Part shown: positions 17,560-25,232 of the stretch, one piece after another
How positions within the stretch are numbered: the first letter of the stretch is position 1
Layout of the letters: the number at the start of each line of letters is the position of its first letter
NCBI GenBank assembly: GCA_964589415.1
Contig: CAZPRQ010000010.1
Span: 1-31,488, forward strand
Source: CAZPRQ01 sp964589415
GTDB taxonomy: Bacteria; Patescibacteriota; Doudnabacteria; UBA920
Direction of reading: 5' to 3'
Length of the DNA stretch: 31,488 bases
Made by a program: the position numbers and the translations under genes
The notes under the pieces: model-generated
Seen by the model: the letters and a program-made list of their open reading frames with translations, nothing else
What the model was told of the DNA's origin: nothing
The model's database searches: none

Positions 17560-17604
17560 CGGATACGGAGCGACAAACAAGTCATATTTGCCATTCCGTA
17601 TCCG
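17560..17604 (-). promoter_or_regulatory. Leader hairpin upstream of the 16804 gene
   Basis: A perfect ten-base inverted repeat (CGGATACGGA at 17560-17569, complement at 17595-17604) folds within the roughly 195-base leader, about 30 bases before the ATG. An AGGAGG at 17659-17654 further upstream has no ATG, GTG or TTG at proper distance. The leader could control mRNA stability or translation. Confidence 0.45.
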
Positions 17605-17730
17605 GACAACCATACAAAAAACGCCCTTAACAAGCTAAACCTAAAATATTATTCCTCCTAAAACCTAGTAAGGTACCTTATTTAGCTAGTATACCGAACG
17701 TTTAGAAAATATACTAATTTTATTTTTTGT

Positions 17731-17759
17731 ATTGTATCACAAAATAATCTTTTTGTCAA
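17731..17759 (-). promoter_or_regulatory. Strong promoter of the 16804 gene
   Basis: On the minus strand TTGACA (17759-17754), a 17-base spacer and TACAAT (17736-17731) preceded by TGA form a near-consensus, extended -10 promoter. It predicts an unusually long leader of about 195 bases. Confidence 0.72.
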
Positions 17760-17785
17760 CATTTTTGCAACTGAGCAGTCCACCA

Positions 17786-17865
17786 ATTTATCACTGTCGT
17801 TCGCGACCCCTTCGATTGGACTCAGGGTCGCCTTGAGCGTAACCGAATAGGCGAACGACAGATTT
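17786..17865. repeat. REP/MITE-like intergenic palindrome
   Basis: CTGTCGTTCGC (17794-17804) and GCGAACGACAG (17851-17861) are perfect inverted arms. Inside is a second stem, GACCC...GGGTC, around CTTCGATTGGACTCAG. The inner motif resembles widely dispersed CCTTCGAC...CTCAGGGTC extragenic palindromes. It lies downstream of the 17954 gene and upstream of the promoter at 17759. It is probably a non-autonomous dispersed repeat; its copy number cannot be seen here. Confidence 0.55.
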
Positions 17866-17953
17866 ATCGGCCTTTCACTTAAATGGCCCATAAATGGGCA
17901 AACTACGCTTAAACAATTGGGTAATTTTTGGACTCGCGGATTTGCAATTTCCC

Positions 17954-18427
17954 TTATTTTTCCACTATATTCACCGTTACCAACGTCTTTTGGGTAACCG
18001 TATCCAAGTTAAAATTTACTGTCATAACCTGGTCGTTTTTTATGCCGCTTAACACCCCTACTCCATCCTGGACGTAACGGGCGTTAAGTTCCCAGCCTTC
18101 TTTTTTCATGTACGCTTCATACTCATTTACGGCATCAAATAACGGTTTTTCCACGGCAAAACTGCGAGTGGACTGGGTAAGTCCGGTTTCCTTGTCCTTG
18201 GCTTCAAAATTTTGCACGGCAATATTTTCCAAAATTCCCGGAACCGAGTTGGAAATATTTTTAGGAAGTTCCTGCCCCGGCTTTGATGACATTTCAAACT
18301 GCGGCAATGGAGATGTTATTGTCCGGGGACGTTTTTTATACCACTTAAAACCAAAAACTCCTGCCGCAATAAGCAGGCCGGCAAAAACCAACGCCAGCAC
18401 TATATATTTTTTTTGAAGTATTATCAT
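17954..18427 (-). CDS. Small single-pass membrane protein, GW family
   Basis: 157 residues from ATG 18427, starting 15 bases after the end of the 1352-residue giant, so probably the last gene of that operon. One N-terminal membrane helix (YIVLALVFAGLLIAAGVFGF) precedes a basic KWYKKRPR stop-transfer patch, a linker, and a C-terminal domain with the helix NEYEAYMKKEGWELNARY and strands such as QVMTVNFNL and LVTVNIVEK. It is visibly similar to the 165-residue protein at 22505 on the other side of the same giant (EEYFAQQGWEVVNR). The ectodomain is predicted to face outward. Function is unknown. It is a paralogue in a family that always neighbours giant secreted proteins in this window. Confidence 0.77.
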   Translation of the reverse strand: MIILQKKYIVLALVFAGLLIAAGVFGFKWYKKRPRTITSPLPQFEMSSKPGQELPKNISNSVPGILENIAVQNFEAKDKETGLTQSTRSFAVEKPLFDAVNEYEAYMKKEGWELNARYVQDGVGVLSGIKNDQVMTVNFNLDTVTQKTLVTVNIVEK

Positions 18428-18442
18428 TTTTCAATTATATGC

Positions 18443-21400
18443 CTAGCTGGGCGGAATTTCATTTCTTTCCGGCACGCTACCTTGCTTAAAGAACAATATG
18501 GCAGGAGAAAATACCATCTGGGGAGGAAGACTAACAGCTTCAATACTGGCACGGTTATAAAAGCGACTAAATTCAGCGTTAGGATCGGCAATAACAAGCT
18601 TGGCTTCATAAACCAACTTGCGCGACTCCCCGTCCGGCACTTTGTAATTGGCCGGGAAATTGAATCTCAAGACCTTACTGGGAAAAGAACCGCTCAAAGT
18701 GGGCGTAATGTTTACCCAGGTAGCCGGATTTGCGCTGTCCTGGTACCGCGCGTTCCATCCCCCGGCGGGCATATCCATATTATATATGGTATCTACCACC
18801 CTTTGAACAGTAACATCGGAGTTGCCCGAGGTGTTGCAAATATTTATTTCAAATTTTACCACGTCGCCAGCCTGGTAAATAATATTATACCCAGCCGGCG
18901 CTCCGTTTGAGAGACCGCAATCATCTCCCGTGTTTGCCCAGGAACGAACAGGACCCTGCACAGGTACAATTCCCACTATATCTTTGTCGGAATTGGAAAT
19001 GTTAGGTGAACACCCAAAAGTTGCAACACCGGGAGGGTTTGCAAGCACCCGGCTGCTTTCCCCGCCAAGATTAGAATAAGCGGAAACAAAATAATAATAA
19101 GGCGAAGTGTCGGTTATGCTATAACTATAACTAGTTTGATTTTCGCCCACCGTGGCAATAAGATCTGCTGAAAGGGGGTTGTTGGTGGAATTTCTGTAAA
19201 TGCGGAAGCCGTCTTCATTGGAAGACCCGTCCACCCAGGAAATAATAACTTGTTCACAAACGCTTGTGTTATTTACCGTAGGCGGCTGCGGTGGTGGTGG
19301 AGGCGGCGAAGCGGCTGGAGTTATTTGCAAGCTTATGGAAGCCGTTTTATTGCCGGCCTGGGCGTGGGTAAACTGTACACTGCCCGTGTAACTTGCCGGC
19401 GACAAGGCAGTGGAAGAAATATTTACGGCCACATTGGCGTTCTGACCCGGCAATATTGTAACGCTGGAAGGATTTACGCCTGCCCAGCTTATGGCTTCAG
19501 AAACGGTTATGGTAAGAGCCTGATTGCCGGTATTTGTGACTGTTATATTTTTGGAAGTTGGGAGGGTACCGTTTTGTACGCCGGAGAAAGACAGCGAAGG
19601 TGTTACGCTGTAACTGTAAACAGGCGAAGCATTTACCTCGTAAGTTATGGGAATGTTTTGCGGATTATTTCCGGCATCGGGATCGGTTACGGCAATGCCG
19701 CAAGACCTTGTACCGGCAGTGTCATAATTGTCTACCGAAACAGAAATAACCTGGCTTGCTCCCGCTCCCAGACTGCCCGTAACCTGGCCGCCGTTATTTT
19801 GGCCATTTACCCTGCACCAAGACTGATTCGTTCGCATGGTAAAATTTAAATTCCCCTGTCCAGTGTTGGTTATGGTTAAGTTTTGAGCGGCCGGCGCGGG
19901 ACTGCCCACGTTTTTTGAAAAGGAAAATGCGCTGGGATTTAAACCAATAAGCGCCCGATTAATGCTAATATTTCCAATATTGTTAGACTGCGCGCAAGTA
20001 AAATTCGGGGTGTTGTTTTTTAAATCGCAGCTCACCGCGCCGGACTGGGCTCCCGTTTGGGCAGTGCAGGAAAACACCGCCTGGGTTGGATTAGTATTAC
20101 CAAAACTACTGCCTGGTTGATAAACGCAGGAAATGCCGGCCGGAGCTTTAACATCGGCCGAGTCTATGTTTTTTACCCCAAAATCACAACGTGCCGTAAA
20201 GCTTTGCCCAATGGCCACTACTGTGGACGAAAGCGAACTGCTGGCGGAATTAAAACTTAGTGGCACACAAACGGAAGATCCGCAGGCATACATAACGCGG
20301 CCGAAACTATTTTTAGAAAATTGCCAGGTACGCCCCACCTTGTCCGTGGTACGAAAAGGTTTGCCCCATGCCATGGAGCCCGGATCAGCCGTAGGGCCTG
20401 CCCAAGAGGAAACCGGCTGCCAACCGGTAAGATAGTTTATTCTCTGATAAGTATTATTCCATGCGTCCTTAACATTCATATTTAAAGACCAGCCAAGAGA
20501 AAGATAAGGCGGGTATGGGGTGGACGCTCCCAGACTTTGCCAAGTACCGTCAAATGAACAGTTGTTGCCGCCGTTAAAACGACAAGCCTGTACATGCGGA
20601 GCGCTGGTAGCGCCTATGGCGCGGACGGACATAAATATACTGTCGTAATATTGGCTGTCAAAGGTCGGATGCGTATCGCCCGGGGCGGGGTTTCTTGGCA
20701 CGGCAATGCCAACCGGCTGGCTTGGCGTTACACCTCCGCCCGGCACTTCGTGCCAGGCGCTATCGCAAACCGGGGTAGTGCCGGTTACTTCATAATTTAT
20801 TGCTGTATTTTTATTGCCGGCTTGGGCGTGACTGAATGCAACATTTCCGGTCAATGATCCCGGAGTTAAATTTGTCGAAGAAATGCTAACACTTACCGTA
20901 CCGGTTTGGCCGGCCGCAATAGTTAATGATGTCCTATTTATATTTGCCCACGCGATACTTTCAGAAATAGCCAGGGTAAGTGACTGGTTGCCGGTATTTG
21001 TTATTTGAATGTTTTGGGCTGGCGGTAAAGATCCGTTTCGCTGAGCTGTAAAATTCAAGCTGCCTGTTACCGTATAACTGTAAGTGGCTTGTGCCGGGGG
21101 ATCGCATTTATACTTTGTATTACTGCCTCCGCCGTTAAACGTTATAGTCCGTCCGGCCGGATCAACAACCGAAGTTGGCTGTCCCCAAGGGTAAGAGACA
21201 TTGCCCTCCGAAGAAAAACCGCTGGAACCTTCGCTGTGACGGTAAGTTTGCGAGGAATTGGTAAAACGCAATCGGGTCAATAAAGTGTTACCCGACAAAG
21301 CCAAATACGGTTCAGCTATTGCCGACCCGGCAGAGGCCATAAGCTGGGTATAATCTATATACGGCTGCCAGCCGTAAGAACCGGGATTGTAAGGCAGAGG

Positions 21401-22501
21401 TTCAGGGGCGTTCCACACGCAAGTTGTGGACGTGTCATTGCCTGTGTAATTGCAAAACGTGCGCAAAATGCCGTTTCGCCAACTGCCGGAAGAGTCCGAC
21501 ATCCAACCACCTCGGTGCATTGCCACAATCTGTTTATTAAAATTGTTCGCGCCATTATTTCTATAAACCGCTACGGCCGGCCCTGGTGAATAGTAGGCAT
21601 TTGGACCAAATGGAATATCGCGCCACTGGCTGTCGCAGACCATTTTACGCGAAGGCTTCACGGTAACGCTATAAGTTACTGTCTTGGTGCAATCCGGCCG
21701 GTCAGCATCATAGGCGGTTACGCCAATGTTGTAAGTCTGTACAGCGGAAGTCAGCGGAGTAACTGCCTTTGAGCCCCAAGTCGGACCGTCGGAGGTATAA
21801 ACTGTGGTATTGGTCGCGCCGGAAGGCGTACAGGTCGCGCCATCCGGGCACCCGGAAACTTCTGTTGATACATTCACCATATTTTTCTGACTGCCGGCGG
21901 AAATTTGGTAGCCAAGCGATACCGATTCTCCCATGTACGCGGTAATATTAGTCCCTCCCGCGGAAGAAATATCAAAAACATCAGCAGGACATATAAGACC
22001 TTGTTTTTTAGGATCTCCGACAGGATCGCCTGAACTGTTTAAATAATAACGCCTTGTACAAACATCGCCTATACCCAAGGAACATGTGGTATTGCTGTAT
22101 GTATATCCGCAAGAATAGGTAGATTTTGCTCCTCCACTGTTCACACACGCGGTACTGGAAACCGTTTTCCCGAAATCTTCACAAGACTGGCTGCACTCAC
22201 AAATTTTTTCTAAAATTGCTCCGGGCTCTTCGCCACCAGCTTGCGCGGTATAATATTTAACGCTCTTGCAATTGACCCATTGGCCAGATGGGCAAACTGG
22301 TGAAATACTGCCATTGTCATAACAAGTGCCCGAATCAGCGCATTCAGTCCTACTTCCCCAAGAATCCGCGGGACAAAGATACGCCAAGGAAGAATTGGTT
22401 CCAAAAAAATAAACCGTAAATGCAAATAGTACGCCAAAAAAAGCCAACATAATACTCAAAACATTGAAATGTAATGTAAAATAATTTCGGGTTTTATACA
22501 T
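18443..22501 (-). CDS. Giant secreted protein with duplicated Trp-rich domains, BACON-like and FN3 domains
   Basis: 1352 residues from an ATG three bases after the upstream gene. The signal peptide ends near SSLA-YLCPADS (about 40). A Cys-rich N-terminal part (about 41-175) is followed by an Ig-like domain with GCPDGATC. Two related domains of about 165-180 residues come next (about 288-466 and 577-741; WRDIP... and WHEVP..., each ending [RK]..GRT[IW].F). Three BACON-like domains follow or are interspersed (about 475-573, 850-958, 960-1060); the first and third are close copies. A polyproline linker leads to an FN3 domain (about 1073-1163) and then the shared SDKDIVGIVP terminal module (about 1168-1352). 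It is probably a surface adhesin or structural protein. The two duplicated Trp-rich domains might bind carbohydrate; that is inference. Confidence 0.82.
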   Translation of the reverse strand: MYKTRNYFTLHFNVLSIMLAFFGVLFAFTVYFFGTNSSLAYLCPADSWGSRTECADSGTCYDNGSISPVCPSGQWVNCKSVKYYTAQAGGEEPGAILEKICECSQSCEDFGKTVSSTACVNSGGAKSTYSCGYTYSNTTCSLGIGDVCTRRYYLNSSGDPVGDPKKQGLICPADVFDISSAGGTNITAYMGESVSLGYQISAGSQKNMVNVSTEVSGCPDGATCTPSGATNTTVYTSDGPTWGSKAVTPLTSAVQTYNIGVTAYDADRPDCTKTVTYSVTVKPSRKMVCDSQWRDIPFGPNAYYSPGPAVAVYRNNGANNFNKQIVAMHRGGWMSDSSGSWRNGILRTFCNYTGNDTSTTCVWNAPEPLPYNPGSYGWQPYIDYTQLMASAGSAIAEPYLALSGNTLLTRLRFTNSSQTYRHSEGSSGFSSEGNVSYPWGQPTSVVDPAGRTITFNGGGSNTKYKCDPPAQATYSYTVTGSLNFTAQRNGSLPPAQNIQITNTGNQSLTLAISESIAWANINRTSLTIAAGQTGTVSVSISSTNLTPGSLTGNVAFSHAQAGNKNTAINYEVTGTTPVCDSAWHEVPGGGVTPSQPVGIAVPRNPAPGDTHPTFDSQYYDSIFMSVRAIGATSAPHVQACRFNGGNNCSFDGTWQSLGASTPYPPYLSLGWSLNMNVKDAWNNTYQRINYLTGWQPVSSWAGPTADPGSMAWGKPFRTTDKVGRTWQFSKNSFGRVMYACGSSVCVPLSFNSASSSLSSTVVAIGQSFTARCDFGVKNIDSADVKAPAGISCVYQPGSSFGNTNPTQAVFSCTAQTGAQSGAVSCDLKNNTPNFTCAQSNNIGNISINRALIGLNPSAFSFSKNVGSPAPAAQNLTITNTGQGNLNFTMRTNQSWCRVNGQNNGGQVTGSLGAGASQVISVSVDNYDTAGTRSCGIAVTDPDAGNNPQNIPITYEVNASPVYSYSVTPSLSFSGVQNGTLPTSKNITVTNTGNQALTITVSEAISWAGVNPSSVTILPGQNANVAVNISSTALSPASYTGSVQFTHAQAGNKTASISLQITPAASPPPPPPQPPTVNNTSVCEQVIISWVDGSSNEDGFRIYRNSTNNPLSADLIATVGENQTSYSYSITDTSPYYYFVSAYSNLGGESSRVLANPPGVATFGCSPNISNSDKDIVGIVPVQGPVRSWANTGDDCGLSNGAPAGYNIIYQAGDVVKFEINICNTSGNSDVTVQRVVDTIYNMDMPAGGWNARYQDSANPATWVNITPTLSGSFPSKVLRFNFPANYKVPDGESRKLVYEAKLVIADPNAEFSRFYNRASIEAVSLPPQMVFSPAILFFKQGSVPERNEIPPS

Positions 22502-22504
22502 ATA

Positions 22505-23002
22505 TTATTCGGTTGCCGAAATTTCAACGCTTACGTCTCCGGTCAGGGCGTTTTTTGAAATCGTCACCTTTAATAATTTTTCAAGGCCGGATTTTTTAGC
22601 CATTAGAACTTTAATGTCCGGCTCGTCCAGCCTATTTACCACTTCCCAGCCTTGCTGAGCAAAATACTCCTCATACAGGGCAAAATTTTCTTCCACAGAT
22701 TTGTCGGACAAAAACTTTCTCACGCTCTGGGTTTCGGCATTTATTTCAAAAGTCCCGGTATTTGGCACCTGGTTTTCGGAAACTTTATTTTCCAAGAGTA
22801 TTCCCTGCTCCAAGGGCAAGTCCGTGGGGAAAGCGGGAGGAACGAGACTTGAATCTAAATTCTGTTCCGCAAATTTTACCTGGGTGTCAAAAAACTCCCC
22901 GCTTACGCTGGGGGAATTTGTTTTTTTTACCAGCAAAAAAATTCCTGCCGCAAGCGCGACTAAAGCCACAACACCCAACGCTATTTTATTTTGCTGCTCC
23001 AT
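22505..23002 (-). CDS. Small single-pass membrane protein, GW family, first gene of the operon
   Basis: 165 residues from ATG 23002, with a fair ribosome site (AAGGA, seven to eight bases upstream). One membrane helix (IALGVVALVALAAGIFLLV) follows a short N-terminus. The outer part is acidic and ends in a domain with the helix LYEEYFAQQGWEVVNRL and strands LLKVTISKN and DVSVEISATE, paralogous to the proteins at 17954, 11404 and 16087. Its stop is three bases before the ATG of the 1352-residue giant, so the two are almost certainly co-translated. A helper role in folding, export or retention of the giant is inferred from position. Confidence 0.78.
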   Translation of the reverse strand: MEQQNKIALGVVALVALAAGIFLLVKKTNSPSVSGEFFDTQVKFAEQNLDSSLVPPAFPTDLPLEQGILLENKVSENQVPNTGTFEINAETQSVRKFLSDKSVEENFALYEEYFAQQGWEVVNRLDEPDIKVLMAKKSGLEKLLKVTISKNALTGDVSVEISATE

Positions 23003-23031
23003 TTTGTTTCCTTGCCTTAAAAGTTACATAT

Positions 23032-23040
23032 ATTATAGCA
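23032..23040 (-). promoter_or_regulatory. Extended -10 promoter for the 22505/18443/17954 operon
   Basis: TATAAT on the minus strand at 23037-23032 is preceded by ATGC, giving an extended TGn -10. No clear -35 is present. The leader to ATG 23002 would be about 20 to 25 bases. Confidence 0.55.
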
Positions 23041-23071
23041 TAAAATTTTAGCTGCCACATAAAAATGTTAG

Positions 23072-23130
23072 TTAACAAAGGTCATCTTTGCGCTGCGCAA
23101 AGATGACCTTTGTTAATGATCTTTGTTAAC
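23072..23130. repeat. Perfect 22-bp inverted repeat with 1-base centre, plus partial third copy
   Basis: Positions 23072-23093 (TTAACAAAGGTCATCTTTGC and two more bases) are the exact complement of 23095-23116, with one T between. A further partial copy, CTTTGTTAAC, ends at 23130. It lies between divergent promoters and lacks a T-run, so it is not an ordinary terminator. It may be a dispersed palindrome or a strong operator. Confidence 0.6.
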
Positions 23131-23195
23131 TATTTCTCATAATAAACCGCGCAATAATTGCGTTACTCTTGACAAAAACAAAAAAATCACAAAAA

Positions 23196-23224
23196 TTGAC
23201 AGAAAATGACTTTTATGATATAAT
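23196..23224 (+). promoter_or_regulatory. Consensus promoter of the 23250 gene
   Basis: TTGACA (23196-23201), a 17-base spacer and TATAAT (23219-23224) preceded by TGA match the sigma70 consensus perfectly, with an extended -10. A second TTGACA lies at 23169-23174. The predicted start, near 23231, is followed within 20 bases by AAGGAGG and the ATG. Confidence 0.82.
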
Positions 23225-23249
23225 TTTGCCAGTTTAAGAAGGAGGCCCA

Positions 23250-25136
23250 ATGAATTTTTCATCAGTGGGTTTTTTTATTTTCTTGTTGGGGTGGCTGCTG
23301 GCTATGCCGGCTCTACCGCAGCAGGTAACGTGGGCACCGACACAACCGCTCAATTTACGGACCGGCTATTCAGCCGAGTCCGTAGTAGCATCGGCAAACG
23401 GCTCAATATTCCTCAACACCACGGGTGTCGACCCCCGTGGCGGACTCGCTTCCGAACTATGGGCTCTTACCGGAGGAAGCAACTGGCAAACGTGGGAATC
23501 ACCTCCGTTTGACCTAACCGACGGAAATACTATCGCCGGCGCGTTTGGCTACGGGACTAACATCCCGTTTGGGACCAGCCTCTATCGTAGCACAGCATCA
23601 CGCTACGAATCTTTCAGGGGAGTTCGCATGGTAAGCGGCTTCCAAGTTCTCTCCAAAGGACAGGAAGTTTCTGTCTGCGGCGAGTTGTACCCCATCACGG
23701 TCCAAGGGAAAGACCCGCTCTATCGTCTACGCGGACTTTTCCCCTCAAAAAGCGGTGTGTATTTTGGCGGCATACGTGTCGCTAATAACACGCCCAGCAC
23801 CAGCGGGCTCTACCGCCTGGTCGCCATGACCAACAAGTCGTGCAACGTGGAAGAAATTGCTTTATTTCCCGAGGCACGATACGAGCTGCTCCAAATGGTC
23901 GAAATGGCAGAGGACAGGTTTCTGGCAGAACGCGTTGACTTTTTAACGCTTGCCCGGGACATAGTCCTTTTGTCCCTCGACCGCCGTGCGAAAACTGTTG
24001 GTGTGACCATCTTGGTCACCACCAACCAAAACCTGACGACACAGAACCCCCCGCCTTACGTGGGCAAAGGGTGCTGTAAGATGGTTGCGGACTATGAGGG
24101 CCGAACGGCAATAATCGGCTACCGCGCGGACCTAAAGGACCCGTCCGATCAGTTTTTATTTGTTGACTCGTCCCTAATCAAGGACAAGGCTGTGAATACG
24201 AACGCAATCCGACGGATCTCGGTGGATTCGGCATTCGCTCCGGTGAAGGCCAATATCCGTCCCGTGTCACTGCTCGGCGAACTTGCCGTTTTCATTGGCA
24301 GCGCGGCCAATTCGCAAGGCACACTCGATACGGTGGCGGCATACAATTCCACCATAGATTGCGCCCTGCGAGTATTGCAAACCGGCAACAATGTGGCTGG
24401 AAAACAAGTTCAGCCCACGGACATTAGCTACAAAAGGATTGCCTCAACCGGTAACGGTGTTGCCGGAATTTTCGGCAACGAGCTAATGAAGGCCAGTATT
24501 GTCTGGCCCCCGCCGAAGGTAAAAATAACCGCCGAGCCGTTAGTGGTCAACAAGGGCGAAACCGCGACCATATCGTGGCAGGCACAGAATGTTGCCACTG
24601 CCACGCTCAATGGAACCGTGGTCCCGCTATCCGGGAACCTCAAGACGAGCCTGCAAAGCACGACGACTTTTGTCCTAAGGGCGACCCGAGGAAGCGTGAA
24701 TGTGGAAGACTCGGTGACGGTCACGGTGAACGCCGTAATTCTGCCTCCCCCTCCACCACCTCCTCCGCCTCCGCCTCCGGTACCGCAGATTGCTGGTGCA
24801 AACAGCGGATTGGTAAACGAGGACGGTAGCATCGCCCCAATGGTTCCAGGCAGCACTGTGGTTCTCTATGGAGCCAATCTTTCCGCCGGGACATGCCTGG
24901 CAGAACAGTCGACCTGCACCACCACTGTAGTTACCCCGGACGGAACTCCGCTCGCGGTAACCTACGCCTCGCCCTACCAGGTAAACCTCCTGCTGCCGAT
25001 AGGCTTCGGCGCCGGAGACGTTTGGATTCGAGTCCGCTCCGGCGGGCTTGAAAGCGACTGGTTTAGAATAGAGATAATGACTAAACCAATAATGGAGGAG
25101 CCGGTTCCGCCCTCGGCGGAACCGGAAAACGGGTGA
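23250..25136 (+). CDS. Secreted protein with Ig domain, polyproline linker and TIGR03437-like C-terminal domain
   Basis: 628 residues; a strong AAGGAGG ribosome site ends four bases before the ATG. The signal peptide ends near 24 (MPALPQQ). Residues about 25-420 form a large beta-rich domain I do not recognise, possibly propeller-like (repeats such as LYRLRGLFPSKSGVYFGGI and LYRLVAMTNKSC). An Ig-like domain (about 422-495, ITAEPLVVNKGETATISW) is followed by about a dozen prolines (499-512). The C-terminal domain (about 513-610) has MVPGSTVVLYGANLSAG and YASPYQVNLLLP, close to the TIGR03437 family known from Solibacter-type secreted proteins. Codon choice is GC-rich and unlike the adjacent giants; promoter and terminator are near consensus. 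It stands alone on the plus strand. The function is unknown; a surface-exposed role is likely. Confidence 0.8.
   Translation: MNFSSVGFFIFLLGWLLAMPALPQQVTWAPTQPLNLRTGYSAESVVASANGSIFLNTTGVDPRGGLASELWALTGGSNWQTWESPPFDLTDGNTIAGAFGYGTNIPFGTSLYRSTASRYESFRGVRMVSGFQVLSKGQEVSVCGELYPITVQGKDPLYRLRGLFPSKSGVYFGGIRVANNTPSTSGLYRLVAMTNKSCNVEEIALFPEARYELLQMVEMAEDRFLAERVDFLTLARDIVLLSLDRRAKTVGVTILVTTNQNLTTQNPPPYVGKGCCKMVADYEGRTAIIGYRADLKDPSDQFLFVDSSLIKDKAVNTNAIRRISVDSAFAPVKANIRPVSLLGELAVFIGSAANSQGTLDTVAAYNSTIDCALRVLQTGNNVAGKQVQPTDISYKRIASTGNGVAGIFGNELMKASIVWPPPKVKITAEPLVVNKGETATISWQAQNVATATLNGTVVPLSGNLKTSLQSTTTFVLRATRGSVNVEDSVTVTVNAVILPPPPPPPPPPPPVPQIAGANSGLVNEDGSIAPMVPGSTVVLYGANLSAGTCLAEQSTCTTTVVTPDGTPLAVTYASPYQVNLLLPIGFGAGDVWIRVRSGGLESDWFRIEIMTKPIMEEPVPPSAEPENG
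25101..25125 (+). other. 11-bp hairpin in the 3' coding end of the 23250 gene
   Basis: CCGGTTCCGCC and GGCGGAACCGG form a perfect stem with a three-base CTC loop within the last codons of the 23250 gene. A second imperfect hairpin (GAGCGC...GCGCTC, 25134-25158) covers the stop codon region, so three hairpins follow each other to the terminator. Confidence 0.6.
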
Positions 25137-25167
25137 GCGCATGCTAACGCATCGCGCTCGTCCACCC

Positions 25168-25199
25168 ACGGGACGTTAGCCATACGTCCCGTTTTTTTT
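25168..25199 (+). terminator. Terminator of the 23250 gene
   Basis: ACGGGACGT (25168-25176) and ACGTCCCGT (25184-25192) form a nine-base-pair stem with a TAGCCAT loop, followed by a run of T. It is a classic intrinsic terminator 32 bases after the stop codon. Confidence 0.88.
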
Positions 25200-25232
25200 A
25201 TTTGTGACATAATACTTAAGTTTTACATACAC

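Noticed and set aside
17530..17613. Start of the 16804 gene at ATG 17613, adding 28 residues.
   Set aside because: There is no ribosome site there, the added segment overlaps a strong hairpin, and it would place charged residues before a clear signal peptide. ATG 17529 has AGGGG upstream.
17682..17891. 69-residue minus-strand open frame.
   Set aside because: It covers the strong promoter and part of the REP-like palindrome, has no recognisable domain, and its composition follows the intergenic DNA.
23810..25210. Minus-strand open frames opposite the 23250 gene, up to 164 residues.
   Set aside because: They mirror a GC-rich real gene with signal peptide, Ig domain, promoter and ribosome site; the polyproline tract becomes polyglycine in the shadow.
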